Assembly: GCA_018716225.1 (NCBI GenBank)
Contig: DVKE01000064.1
Location: 1-42,435 of the forward strand
From: Candidatus Onthousia faecigallinarum
GTDB taxonomy: Bacteria; Bacillota_I; Bacilli_A; RF39; UBA660
DNA length: 42,435 nt
Direction of reading: 5' to 3'
A program made the translations under genes and the position numbers. The first letter of the stretch is position 1; every line of letters begins with the position of its first letter. Below, piece after piece: positions 9,645-20,285 of this stretch. The notes under the pieces were generated by a model. The model was not told the DNA's origin. It worked only from the letters and a program-made list of their open reading frames with translations, and ran no database searches.

Positions 9645-10349
9645 CTACTTTCTATTTCGGACTACCTCGTAAATCATGATACCACTTGCTACTGATGCAT
9701 TTAAACTGTCAAGTCCCTTTTTCATCGGAATGGTAGCGATAAAGTCACAAGCTTCTTTCACCAACCGACTCATTCCTTTTCCTTCATTTCCAATAATTAG
9801 AGCAATCTTCCCTTGATAATCAATCGTACGATAATCTTGTCCAACTAAATCTGTGCCAACAAACCAAAAACCATCTTCTTTTAATTCTTTTATCGCTCGG
9901 TTTAAATTGACAACTTCGGCAATGTTCATATCATATACTGTTCCAGCGCTTGCTTTAATTACACTAGCTGTTACTCTCGCTTGACGATCTTTGGGAACTA
10001 AAATAGCATCAACTCCTGCAGCATAACAAGTTCGAATAATCGCACCAAAGTTATGAGGATCTTCTAAGTGATCTAAAATGACGAAAAAGGAAGGATCTTT
10101 TTCTTTTACAGTAGCAAAAGATGTATATTGGTAGTCCTCCATGTCTAGGATTATACCTTGATGTACTCCATTTGCCAAATGGTCCATTTCCTTTTTTCCG
10201 GCAATTTTTATGCTGAATTTTGAATTTTCTCCTAGGGAATTTTGAAAATTCCCCCGAAAATTGTCCTGAATATAGATTTTTCTAACTTTTTTCAAAAGTT
10301 TTTCATCTGATAAAATTTTTTCTGCTACATTTCGTCCATATACTAACAT
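9645..10349 (-). CDS. rlmB: 23S rRNA (guanosine-2'-O-)-methyltransferase RlmB (SpoU/TrmH family)
   Basis: MLVYGRNVAEKIL..., LDHLEDPHNFGAIIRTCYAAGVDAI, IGNEGKGMSRLVKEACD, SLNASVASGIMIYEV. Confidence 0.95.
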   Translation of the reverse strand: MLVYGRNVAEKILSDEKLLKKVRKIYIQDNFRGNFQNSLGENSKFSIKIAGKKEMDHLANGVHQGIILDMEDYQYTSFATVKEKDPSFFVILDHLEDPHNFGAIIRTCYAAGVDAILVPKDRQARVTASVIKASAGTVYDMNIAEVVNLNRAIKELKEDGFWFVGTDLVGQDYRTIDYQGKIALIIGNEGKGMSRLVKEACDFIATIPMKKGLDSLNASVASGIMIYEVVRNRK

Positions 10350-10726
10350 AGTTCCTCCCGTAATATTTTGTTCATTAATTCTTTTATTCTTTCTTCTTGT
10401 TTTTCAATTTTTAAATAACCAATGATAGCTTCTAAAGCAGTTGCAAGTTGATACGTGCCTCTATCACAGCCTTTTGGTGGTTGATGGCTTTTCGTATTTC
10501 GAGCCCGTCGAAGGATGGTAAGCTCTTTTTCGAAAAAGAAATTATCTTCGATTAGCTTTTTTAAATAGAGTGCTTGTCTTGTGGCTGTTACATACTTTTT
10601 GGCTTCTTCTTGCAATTCCTTTACTTTTCCTATTCCTCTTCTTATTAGAAATTCTCTTACATAAAGTTCGTAAACACTATCCCCTAAATAAGCCAGAACA
10701 AGCGAATTAATTTCTATTGTTTTCAT
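10343..10726 (-). CDS. mrnC: Mini-ribonuclease III
   Basis: LAYLGDSVYELYVREFLI, RRARNTKSHQPPKGCDRGTYQLATALEAIIGYL; between cysS and rlmB. Confidence 0.92.
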   Translation of the reverse strand: MKTIEINSLVLAYLGDSVYELYVREFLIRRGIGKVKELQEEAKKYVTATRQALYLKKLIEDNFFFEKELTILRRARNTKSHQPPKGCDRGTYQLATALEAIIGYLKIEKQEERIKELMNKILREELC

Positions 10727-10745
10727 TTCTTTCCTTTCCTTTAAA

Positions 10746-10766
10746 GAAAAAAGACTATTAAAGTCT
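10746..10766 (-). terminator. Intrinsic terminator of YugP-like gene
   Basis: Minus AGACT-TTAAT-AGTCT-TTTTT; short 5-bp stem overlapping stop. Confidence 0.45.
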
Positions 10767-11463
10767 AATCTCTATCATTTCCCATAATAATTAATACCAG
10801 TCTTAATAAATCAAAAATTGTACTGATTAAAGATGCTACATAAGTAAGAGCAGCAGCAGTTAACATATTACTAGCATCTTTTCTTTCTTGACTCGTAATA
10901 ATTCCTTCTTTTACTAAAAGACTCTTAGCGCGCTCTGAGGCGTTCAACTCTACTGGTAGGGTTACTAATTGAAATAATAACATGGTGAGTAAAAGTCCTA
11001 CTCCAATCCAAGCAACATTGGTCGCTCCAAAAATAAGACCTACTAACACAGCAATATAACCAAATTTCGTTCCAAAGTTTACAAAAGGTATGATGGCAGA
11101 ACGAAAACGCATGTAAGAATAACCTTCTTTATCTTGAATAGCATGGCCACATTCATGAGCCGCTACTGCCACAGAAGCAATGCTTGTTCCATGATAAATG
11201 TCTGTAGATAAACGAACCACTTTTTGAGATGGATCATAATGATCGGTTAAATATCCTTTTGTTTCTACCACATAGACATTATCAAGGCCATTCTTAGCCA
11301 ATATTTCCCGAGCCGCTTCCGCTCCTGTTTTACCACTTTTTGCTTTTACTTTCTTATATTTACTATATCTTGTTCTAAGATAAATATCAGCAGCTAGGGT
11401 TACAATAAATGCTATGATAATTAACCCATAACCAATAAAACTAAAAGTTGAATAATAATACAT
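10765..11463 (-). CDS. Membrane zinc metallopeptidase (YugP family)
   Basis: HECGHAIQ zinc motif, GxxGAxxAREIL N-term, LPVELNASERAK. Confidence 0.92.
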   Translation of the reverse strand: MYYYSTFSFIGYGLIIIAFIVTLAADIYLRTRYSKYKKVKAKSGKTGAEAAREILAKNGLDNVYVVETKGYLTDHYDPSQKVVRLSTDIYHGTSIASVAVAAHECGHAIQDKEGYSYMRFRSAIIPFVNFGTKFGYIAVLVGLIFGATNVAWIGVGLLLTMLLFQLVTLPVELNASERAKSLLVKEGIITSQERKDASNMLTAAALTYVASLISTIFDLLRLVLIIMGNDRD

Positions 11464-11471
11464 TTTCCCTC

Positions 11472-12854
11472 CTATAATTTCTGATAAGTTGTACCATCTC
11501 TACCATCAATTAATTTAATTCCTTTTTCTAGTAGAGTATCTCTAATCTTATCCGCTTCTTCAAAATTTTTATTCTTTTTCGCTATTTTTCTTTGTTCGAT
11601 GAGACGAAGAACTTCTTCGTCAAGATCTATTATATCATCTTTTTGCAAATCTAAGCTTAAAACCTTATCAAATTCTTCTATTAATTCTTGTTTGGTTCTA
11701 TCACTAGTATCAAGTTTTAATACTTCATAAAGGATGGTTAAAGCCATAGCTGTATTTAGATCATCCGCTAGAGCTTCTTTAAATTTTGTAATATATTGAT
11801 CAAAATTTTTTTTATCAAGGGCTCCTTCTTTTGTGAGTAAAGAGATGCGATTTTTAAGCTTTTTATAAGCCTTTTCGGATTGCTTTAGGGCTTCATAAGT
11901 AAATAATAAAGGCTTTCTATAATGAGATTCTAAACACATATAACGGTAACTTAACGGATTAAAGCCATTCTCTTCCAACGTACCAACCGTTAAAATATCT
12001 CCTTTTGATTTACTCATTTTTCCACTCTTATCATTCAAGTGTTCTCCATGAACCCAGTAATTACACCATTTATGACCAAGATAAGCTTCACTTTGCGCGA
12101 TTTCATTGGTGTGGTGAGGAAAAATATTATCAACGCCACCACAATGAATATCCAAATATTCACCAAAATTTTTAATGGCAATGCAAGAGCACTCAATATG
12201 CCAACCAGGATAACCTACCCCAAAAGGACTATCCCACTTTAACTCTTGGGAATCAAACTTAGACTTCGTAAACCATAAAACAAAGTCTGCTTGATTTCTT
12301 TTATTACTATCAAATTCGACTCCTTCGCGAACCCCTACTACCATATCATCAATTTTATGATTGGTTAAAGCATAATAATCTGCTACTTTAGAAGTATCAA
12401 AATAAACATTTCCTCCTGCTTGATAAGCATAGCCTTTCTTTAGAAGTTTTTCGATCATGTTGATATAAAGATCAATATTTTCTGTCGCCGGGCTAACAAT
12501 ACTAGGCCACTTAATATTCAATTTTTCTGTGTCTTTTTTAAACTCCTCCGTGTAAAAATTTGCAATGTCTAGTACTGATTTATGTTCTCGTTTCGCACTT
12601 TTTAGCATTTTATCTTCCCCGCTATCCGAGTCACTTGACAAATGCCCTACATCTGTAATATTCATACAACGCTTCACTTTATAACCTAACATGTTTAAGG
12701 TTTTCTCTAAAACATCTTCCATAATGTAAGTTCTCAGATTACCAATATGAGCATAATGATAAACAGTTGGTCCGCAAGTATACATCTTTACTTCCTCTTT
12801 ATCAATAGGAACAAATTCTTCTACTTGCCTTGTAAGAGTATTATATAGTTTCAT
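11472..12854 (-). CDS. cysS: Cysteinyl-tRNA synthetase
   Basis: CGPTVYHYAHIGNLRTY, GWHIECSCIA, KMSKSKGD; 460 aa. Confidence 0.98.
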   Translation of the reverse strand: MKLYNTLTRQVEEFVPIDKEEVKMYTCGPTVYHYAHIGNLRTYIMEDVLEKTLNMLGYKVKRCMNITDVGHLSSDSDSGEDKMLKSAKREHKSVLDIANFYTEEFKKDTEKLNIKWPSIVSPATENIDLYINMIEKLLKKGYAYQAGGNVYFDTSKVADYYALTNHKIDDMVVGVREGVEFDSNKRNQADFVLWFTKSKFDSQELKWDSPFGVGYPGWHIECSCIAIKNFGEYLDIHCGGVDNIFPHHTNEIAQSEAYLGHKWCNYWVHGEHLNDKSGKMSKSKGDILTVGTLEENGFNPLSYRYMCLESHYRKPLLFTYEALKQSEKAYKKLKNRISLLTKEGALDKKNFDQYITKFKEALADDLNTAMALTILYEVLKLDTSDRTKQELIEEFDKVLSLDLQKDDIIDLDEEVLRLIEQRKIAKKNKNFEEADKIRDTLLEKGIKLIDGRDGTTYQKL

Positions 12855-12910
12855 CCTATCACCTCCTTGCTTACTAATTGTCTATATTATAGCAAAAAAA
12901 ACAGGAAAAG

Positions 12911-12940
12911 AAAATAAGAGACTTTTCTTCATCTCTTACT
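12911..12940 (-). terminator. Intrinsic terminator downstream of pseudogene 12962-13679
   Basis: Minus TAAGAGA-TGAAGAAAAG-TCTCTTATTTTCTTTT: 7-bp stem. Confidence 0.5.
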
Positions 12941-12961
12941 TAATTATATGATTCTCTTTTC

Positions 12962-13679
12962 TTATCTTTTCTTCTTTTGTAACACAAATTTATCTTTTTC
13001 ACTTATAATATCAAAATCATAAGACTTTCTAAGACCTTTTTTCATTTTTAATATAATCGGTTTCCTATTATCAGCACTATCGATTAAATCAATATGATAA
13101 CTGGATAACTCATCATTAGGAATCGGAACGGTTAGGGCATCATATACATCATCTAGTGTTAAAAATCCTCTTTCTTTATTAACAGAGATTATATCTTGAG
13201 CCGAATAATAATGAATAGAAATGGGACTTTTAAGCTTATATATATTTTCTAAGTGTAAATGAATACTTCCCGGACAAATAGACATTTCAATTTCTTGGCT
13301 TTTTTTAAATTTATTTCTAAAAGTCGTTGATAGCACAAGATCTAAATCATCTGCTAAAATATCTTTGGCTTTTTTTCCAAACTTTTGACTATCTAGAATT
13401 GTTAAAACTTCATCGGAACAGTAAACCCCTTTTTTTCTTTTTCACTCCTGATCCGAATAAACTACTTGAAAATATTCTATCTAACCTGTTATGTTTTAAA
13501 GTATAATCATACACAAGATCTCTTCTTTGAGAATTAACAGAAAAAGTCAAATTTTCAAATTCACTATCCAATCGAGAATATTTTTTTAGTTCTTCTAATT
13601 TCCTTTGTATTTTTTGATATTCCACTCTTAAGCCGAATATAACATCGCTTGATTTATAGAATTCTCTATTCCCCATCAT
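12962..13679 (-). pseudogene. Frameshifted gene of unknown function (two ORFs 13410..13679 and 12962..13336 are one reading frame apart)
   Basis: Frame change at a 7-A run (plus T-run 13430-13436): ...LFGSGVKKKK|GVYCSDEVLTILDSQKFGKKAKDILADDLDLVLSTTFRNKF... restores one continuous ~240 aa protein if one A is removed. Confidence 0.75.
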
Positions 13680-13727
13680 GTTTCTCTCCTTTGCTTATCT
13701 CAATTATATATTATTATTACTTTATGT

Positions 13728-14994
13728 CTATTTTATTTTATGTTTCGTTAAAAAACTCAAGACTTTAATCGGGAGACTACTATAATTTATAACGTTAGAG
13801 ATAGGTATAATATAGTTATTCTCATCTAACTTCGTAAAGGTATCATAAAAACAGATAATACCTCCCGCACCTATTTCTTTTATCGTTTTTTCTAATTTAG
13901 CAAAATTCTTAATCATTTCTTTTTTAGGAATAGCAGTTTTTTTATTTCTAAGGAATATAACTTATTGTTCTTATAAAAAATTAAGTCTATTTCATTTTTC
14001 TCTTTATCACGATAATAATAAAGATTAGGTGTAATTACTCTCGCATTATAGGCTTTGATTATTTTACTAATGATAAAAGTTTCTAGGTAGTATCCTGAGT
14101 TTGAACCAAGCTGTAACTCTCTAGCACTAGTATATCCTGCTAAATAAGCAGCAAGACCCGTGTCCATGAATATAATCTTAGGTAAATTGGTTATTCTTTT
14201 TAATTCACTATTCATATAAGGTTCGAGTAAATAAACTAGTCCTGATGTCACTAGGATACTTAGCCATCTAACAGCAGTTGGAACACTAATTAAAGCATCA
14301 TTTGCAAGAGCTGTATAATTAAGTTGTTCCCCTGTTCTAGAGGCAACACTGACAATAAATTTTCTAAAACTAAGCTCGTTTCCTATTTCTGTTAATTCTC
14401 TAACATCTCTTGATATATAAGTATCGAGATAACTGCGAAAATAAATATCATGAGACAAATCTTTTTCCATATAAAGAGCTGGCATTCGCCTTTGAAGATT
14501 ATCTCATATAATTTATTAACATCTATCTTAGGAATTACTTTCATTTCATTTAATCTAGCGGGATCAAACAATTCTTTTCTTTCATTTTTAACAATTTCTG
14601 AATACATAAAGCTATTTAAATTAACAATACCGACTCGTCCAGCCAAAGATTCACTTACGTTTTTCATTAAATGGAATTGCTGTGATCCTGTTAACCAATA
14701 CATTCCATTTTTATTTTCTTTATCTACATTTATTTTTATATAAGAAAATAAATTTGGAGCATATTGTACTTCGTCAATTAATAAAGGGGCAGGGTGCTCT
14801 TCTAAAAATAATTTAGGATCGTTTCTAGCTTGTTCCCTAAGCACCTCATCATCTAATGTTATATATTTCATATTATCCGGTTTTAAACTTAACAGTAGTG
14901 TCGTTTTCCCTACTTGTCTTGGACCTGTAACTAGCAAAACTTTAAACGTCTTATTAATATTTTCTATTGCTTATTTGGCTTCTCTTGAATACAT
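13728..14994 (-). pseudogene. Decayed AAA ATPase with DUF4143-type C-terminal domain
   Basis: LVTGPRQVGKTTLL Walker A, LLIDEVQYAPNLF Walker B, LTGSQQFHLMKNVSESLAGR; C-terminal RSYLDTYISRDVREL...FMDTGLAAYLAGY. Lesions: in-frame TAA 14971-14973 (MYSREAK*AIENINKTFKVLLVTG), frameshift near 14485, frameshift at 7-A run 13937-13943. Confidence 0.88.
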
Positions 14995-15155
14995 AAACTT
15001 CACAACTCTTCCATTAGATAATGCAACTTAATGTTATAAAAGTCAATATAATTAAATTGGCCGTATACATAGTATTAAAATAGTCATACTTGATACTTTA
15101 AATTGGTCATTTTATATTTTTAAAATTTCTTAAGTATAAAATAAGCTAAGATAAA

Positions 15156-17450
15156 TTAAACTGTAATTTCTTTTTCCCCTTTATACCAAGCATCTACAAT
15201 AACTGGTGTTACCATACTATCAATAATTTTATCCACTTGTCTTGCTCCATATTTTTCATAATTGGTTTTTTCTATCATTTTTTCCACAATTTTTGGGGAA
15301 ATCTTAACATTGATATTTTTCTTTCGAAAGGCTTTTGTTAAAACAGATAATTTCTGACTCATAATTTTTTTAATACTTTCTTCTTTTAAAGGTTGAAATT
15401 GATAACTTTTTCCAATTCGATTCACAAATTCTACTCCCAAAAATTCTTCTAACTCTTCGTTTGCCTTTATGGTTGAGGTAGTAAATCCTACTTCTTGTTT
15501 TTGGGATCCTAAATTGGTAGTCAAAAACAAAAAGACATTATCAAAAGAAACTTTTCTGCCCTTGGAATCTTTTAGATATCCTTCGTCCATGACTTGTAGG
15601 AATAATTTTAATACTTCTTTGGAGGCTTTTTCAATTTCATCTAGTAAAACAACGGAATGAGGATGAAGCCTAATATGATCTAGTATAGTTCGATGATTGT
15701 CAAAACCGACATATCCAGGAGGAGAACCGATAATCTTACTAATGGAATGAGGCTCTTTATATTCACTCATATCTAATCGAATAAAGTTTTCTTTTCCATA
15801 AAGAAGATTCGCAAATTCTTTTACCAAAAGTGTTTTCCCTACTCCCGTGGGGCCACTTAATAAAAAGGTATGAATCTTTGGCTTTTCTTGAAATCCTAGT
15901 TGCACTTTTTTCGTATGATTACATAAATCATGAATAATTTCATCTTGCCCAATTATTTTCTTTTTCAACTCATTTTCTAGATTTAACAGAACATTTCTAC
16001 TACCTTCGACAATTTCATAGACGGGGATTTTTGTTTTTAAATAAATGACTTCGGCTACCATTTCTTTCGTAATCTTATGAGGTTTTCTTTTTTTCATTAA
16101 AGAAAGTTCTAATTGATTTTTGGTGCTTGCTATTTCTTGTTCTTGTTTTTTTAACTGTGAGGCCTTGTCAAAGTCTTGATTCATAATTGCTTCTTTTTTC
16201 TTTAAAAAAGTTTGTTGAAGCTCTTTATTTAGTTGTTGAAGCTTTAAATCTTTTTTATCTTGTGTAAGAGAAGCTTTGGAACAGACTTCATCTAAAATAT
16301 CAATGGCTTTATCCGGTTGAAAATATTCATAAATATAAGTATTGGATAATTCTACAATCAATTCTAGTATTTCATCAGATATACTAACAGAGTGATAGGC
16401 TTCATAAAGGGGTTTTAATTTTTTTAATATTTCCAAGGTTTTCTCTTTATCCGGTTCTTCTACCATGACTATTTGAAAGCGACGATTTAAAGCTTTATCT
16501 TTTTCAATAAATTCATGATATTCTGCTACGGTAGTCGCACCGATCAAATGAAGTTTTCCTCTTGATAAGGCTGGTTTCATAATATTGGATGCATCAATCG
16601 CGCCTTCCGCTCCGCCTGCTCCAACAAGGGTATGAATCTCATCAATGAAAAGAATAAAATCATCGTTTTCTTCTAATTCTTTTAATATTTTTCCAATTCT
16701 TTCTTCGAATTCTCCTCGATATTTTGTTCCTGCTACAAGGCTTGCCATCGGAACGGAAAGAATGGTTTTACCTTTTAAAGGTTTAGGAACATTATCTTCT
16801 ACTATACGTCTAGCTAGTTCTTCTACAATTGCTGTTTTTCCAACTCCTGCCTCTCCTAATAAAAGAGGATTATTTTTCGTTCTGCGACATAATATTTCGA
16901 TTAAATAATTCAATTCTTCCTCTCTACCAATAACAGGATCTACTTCATTACTTACTACTTTCTTATTCAAATTGACTGAGAATTCTTCTATCAATAATTT
17001 CTTGTGAATTCCTTTTTTCTTTTCTCTTAAGCTGCTTGCAAATTCTTGGTATAACTCATCAATATCCACGTTCATTCCTAATAATAAACGAATCGCAATT
17101 CCTTCTCCTTCATCTAATAAGGATAGAAAAAGCTGATTGACACTAACTTCACTTTCTTTTTTCTCTTTACTATCTAATATAGCTGTTTCAATTACTCTTT
17201 TTAATAATGGCGTATATAAAAACCATTCATTGCTTTCTTTCCCAATTCCTACTATTTTTACTAATTCTTCTTTGAATTTCTTGTATGTGATACCATATTG
17301 GTTCAATCGTTTTGTAAGAGGTAAATAATCCATTGATAATATTGATAACAATAAATGTTCACTACCAACATAGGGATGTTTTAATAGTTTCATTTCCTTT
17401 TTTGCTAATACAAGAGCTTTTTGAGCTTCTTCACTAAATTTAGAAAACAT
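15156..17450 (-). CDS. clpC: ATP-dependent Clp protease ATP-binding subunit ClpC
   Basis: Clp N repeats, Walker A GEAGVGKTAIVEEL and GPTGVGKTLLVKEF, UVR-like middle motif (AIMNQDFDKASQLKKQEQEIA), 764 aa. Confidence 0.95.
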   Translation of the reverse strand: MFSKFSEEAQKALVLAKKEMKLLKHPYVGSEHLLLSILSMDYLPLTKRLNQYGITYKKFKEELVKIVGIGKESNEWFLYTPLLKRVIETAILDSKEKKESEVSVNQLFLSLLDEGEGIAIRLLLGMNVDIDELYQEFASSLREKKKGIHKKLLIEEFSVNLNKKVVSNEVDPVIGREEELNYLIEILCRRTKNNPLLLGEAGVGKTAIVEELARRIVEDNVPKPLKGKTILSVPMASLVAGTKYRGEFEERIGKILKELEENDDFILFIDEIHTLVGAGGAEGAIDASNIMKPALSRGKLHLIGATTVAEYHEFIEKDKALNRRFQIVMVEEPDKEKTLEILKKLKPLYEAYHSVSISDEILELIVELSNTYIYEYFQPDKAIDILDEVCSKASLTQDKKDLKLQQLNKELQQTFLKKKEAIMNQDFDKASQLKKQEQEIASTKNQLELSLMKKRKPHKITKEMVAEVIYLKTKIPVYEIVEGSRNVLLNLENELKKKIIGQDEIIHDLCNHTKKVQLGFQEKPKIHTFLLSGPTGVGKTLLVKEFANLLYGKENFIRLDMSEYKEPHSISKIIGSPPGYVGFDNHRTILDHIRLHPHSVVLLDEIEKASKEVLKLFLQVMDEGYLKDSKGRKVSFDNVFLFLTTNLGSQKQEVGFTTSTIKANEELEEFLGVEFVNRIGKSYQFQPLKEESIKKIMSQKLSVLTKAFRKKNINVKISPKIVEKMIEKTNYEKYGARQVDKIIDSMVTPVIVDAWYKGEKEITV

Positions 17451-17550
17451 ATAATCTCTCCAATCTAGTTTTATTGTAATTTTTTTTAGTGGTTTCTTTC
17501 AAGAAAAATAAACCCCAAAATAATGACAAAAAAAGAAAGGAAAGGCAAAG

Positions 17551-17598
17551 AAAAAAGTTCAGTTTTTTTAAGAAACTTTGCTTCTCATCTGAACTTTT
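17551..17598 (-). terminator. Intrinsic terminator for the YfcC-type transporter gene
   Basis: Minus AAAAGTTCAG ... CTGAACTTTTTTC: perfect 10-bp stem plus T-tail. Confidence 0.75.
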
Positions 17599-18997
17599 AT
17601 ATTAATAATAAAATGGTAAATATAATAAATAGAACGACTACCAATGCTACTAATAATTTCCAAATGTATTTAAACCATGACTTATAAGGTACATTTAAGT
17701 AAGATAAAGTAATCATAAGTGGAATACTAGTTGGTGCTACTAAAGTAACTAATCCATACATACTTTGGAAAATAACAGCAACAAGTGGATAAACGGAAGT
17801 ATCTGTTATTACACTTACAAAATATGGAACGACATTATAAAATGCATATAAGACATCTCCATTGATAATGCTTGAAACTACAACAACTAAACCGGTTGTA
17901 AAGATGTTAAATCCTTTTGTTAATCCTAGGATAGCTTTGTAAATAACTAATTGGAATGGATGATAGGTTGTTAATACTAAGCAAGTATAAATAACTAACA
18001 CGATTAGTGCAGGTACAATTGCTTTACGGATTCCCTTGCCAAATCCTTCCATTACATCATCCCATTTAATTTTATAAACAAATTTGATGATAATGATTGC
18101 CAAAGCTAATATGGCAATAAGCTCTACTAGAGTCCAACTTCCAAAAGCACTGATATTGGAACCTAAAATTTTTCCAAAGAGTGGGAAGCCACCAATTTCA
18201 AATTCGGTTACAGCATTTGTTGCTTCGGTAAAAGCTGTTATGTTGAATGCTCCACTCCAAGAAATAAATCCTAAGATCATAACCACTAAAATAGCATCTA
18301 AAATGATGACTAATGGCCAGTTACTTCTCTTTTTGATTCCTCTTGCTGGTTCTGGAATGTAGTTTTCTTTGTCATCGGCTTCTTTTAAACTCTTTTTCTT
18401 TCCAAAGACAAAAGTATTAAGAATTAATAAAGCGAGTCCGATGACTAAAATAATAATTTTAGCTGCAATATTTGTTGTAATTTCTGTTTTTAGATATTGT
18501 TGTAATATTTGCGTTGTACTATATGCAAAGGTAGTTCCCATTAGACCTACAGCAACACTTCCTGCTGTTGCAGCAACTGCTACTAGTTTACTGTATCCCA
18601 TCATTAGAACAAGAGAAATGACAAATGGGAAAAAGAGAATTAAAGCGAGTTGAACACCACAAAATGATGTTAAAAAGGCAAAGATAACCATAATGATTGA
18701 TATTACAATTGCCTCTTTTCCTGTAAACTTTTTCACAATAGCATCTAATATTCTACGATAGGCACCTGTCTTATATAAAACTCCATAGAAACCTGCAACC
18801 ATTAAAATATAAACTGCAATATAACCAAAATAGCCTAATACGGTATTTTGATATGAGAATATATCAAAAAATCCAATTTGAGCCCGTCCTAGTTCATAGT
18901 AACTAGTTTGATACGTTGCAGCTGGTAAAATCCAGGTTAAAAGCATAAAGACAAGCATAGTAATTACCACAATTTTTAGTGCATTATGCTTCTTCAT
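17597..18997 (-). CDS. Multi-TM carboxylate/amino-acid transporter, YfcC/DcuC-like
   Basis: ~12 hydrophobic segments; MKKHNALKIVVITMLVFMLLTWILPAATY N-terminus typical of YfcC-like proteins; GGAG RBS before ATG at 18997. Confidence 0.75.
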   Translation of the reverse strand: MKKHNALKIVVITMLVFMLLTWILPAATYQTSYYELGRAQIGFFDIFSYQNTVLGYFGYIAVYILMVAGFYGVLYKTGAYRRILDAIVKKFTGKEAIVISIIMVIFAFLTSFCGVQLALILFFPFVISLVLMMGYSKLVAVAATAGSVAVGLMGTTFAYSTTQILQQYLKTEITTNIAAKIIILVIGLALLILNTFVFGKKKSLKEADDKENYIPEPARGIKKRSNWPLVIILDAILVVMILGFISWSGAFNITAFTEATNAVTEFEIGGFPLFGKILGSNISAFGSWTLVELIAILALAIIIIKFVYKIKWDDVMEGFGKGIRKAIVPALIVLVIYTCLVLTTYHPFQLVIYKAILGLTKGFNIFTTGLVVVVSSIINGDVLYAFYNVVPYFVSVITDTSVYPLVAVIFQSMYGLVTLVAPTSIPLMITLSYLNVPYKSWFKYIWKLLVALVVVLFIIFTILLLI

Positions 18998-19096
18998 ATT
19001 TTTTTCTCCTTTCATAAACATTATACGAAGAAACCCTATATTTTACAAGCTTTTCATACGATTTTAAGCATTTTCCCACACTTTTTCTTATTTCTA

Positions 19097-20233
19097 TTAT
19101 TTTTTTCCTAATCTTCCTTGGTAATCAGCACCTTTTACCAATATTTCCTCTGCTAAATCTTCCGGAGCCAGTTCTTTCACCACATCAATTAATTTTCCAT
19201 AACGATTGTTAATTCTATCTAGTTCATTTTTTGTCCATGTTTTTTCGCGCTCCAAAAATAAATTGTTTTTACAAAGCTTATCAATCTCATTATAAAGTTT
19301 CATCTCCAAAGGCGATATTTTTTTCGCTCCTTCGTATTCTAACTCTTGATCAAAAGCCCTTTTTAATTCTTCTTTGGATTTTGTCGTTTGATAAGGTAGA
19401 AACTCTGTTAAAGTAGAACTTATGCTTTTATATTTCAAAGGAACAAAATTAGAAGTTTTTTGATTATGAATACTATTATTTAAACTAGAGCAAATCATCA
19501 TTTCAAGAGGAATTTTTCCTTTACTTTCGTCCTTAAGGTATTCTTTGATCGAATGTTCTCCTGTTCCTTCGAAGTAATAAAGGCCACTATTTTCAGAAAA
19601 AGGCAATAATGATGCCTCATATGGCGTTTGGTCAAGATGTTCTTTTAATTTAGTTGTAGCCATAGTCATAACTTCAGGATCGTTAATATCAAGGAAACTC
19701 ATGGTAGTTGCTTTTAAACTACTGGTATCTTGCATGGTGGCAATGGCAGTAACGGATATTTGTGATAAAATCAAAGAAATTTCTTCCTCACTATATTGTT
19801 TTTCTTTCATATATTCTTCTAACTTTTTTTCTGCTTCCATATACGTTCTTGTACCATCACAGTAAGTCATAATATTAATATTGCGCATTTTTCTTTCTAC
19901 TTCTAATAAATCCTTTTTTTCTTCTCCTAAAAGAGGAATAAAAACTTCTTCTGCTAACGCTTCTCCTGCTGACCTTCTATTTTGCTCAAGCTGATAACTC
20001 ATTCCAAGAAAATGAACAGGAAAATTGGAAACATCATAGCCTGGACCATCTTCTTGACTCGTGCGAACTCTTGCGGCTTGCATCCCTTCTCTTATTAAAC
20101 CAAAAACAGATTTTGGAAGTCTATCTTGAGCTGAAATACAAAGAAGAAAGGGTTCTTCTTTTACTTTCTCTATCTTTTTGATTCCATAAGGATTACTACT
20201 TTCCTTTGGTACTCTTTCATAAATTTCTAACAT
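19097..20233 (-). CDS. Hypothetical protein, 378 aa
   Basis: Long ORF with RBS context and no overlapping alternative; no recognised domain, no TM. Confidence 0.6.
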   Translation of the reverse strand: MLEIYERVPKESSNPYGIKKIEKVKEEPFLLCISAQDRLPKSVFGLIREGMQAARVRTSQEDGPGYDVSNFPVHFLGMSYQLEQNRRSAGEALAEEVFIPLLGEEKKDLLEVERKMRNINIMTYCDGTRTYMEAEKKLEEYMKEKQYSEEEISLILSQISVTAIATMQDTSSLKATTMSFLDINDPEVMTMATTKLKEHLDQTPYEASLLPFSENSGLYYFEGTGEHSIKEYLKDESKGKIPLEMMICSSLNNSIHNQKTSNFVPLKYKSISSTLTEFLPYQTTKSKEELKRAFDQELEYEGAKKISPLEMKLYNEIDKLCKNNLFLEREKTWTKNELDRINNRYGKLIDVVKELAPEDLAEEILVKGADYQGRLGKK

Positions 20234-20285
20234 TTTCTACTCCTTTTCCACAACTTCTGTGAACAATTCTTCTTCTTTTATTTTA

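Noticed and set aside
13728-14994. DUF4143 ATPase as part of an active defence or toxin-antitoxin system
   Set aside because: Gene is interrupted by at least three lesions and has no convincing partner.
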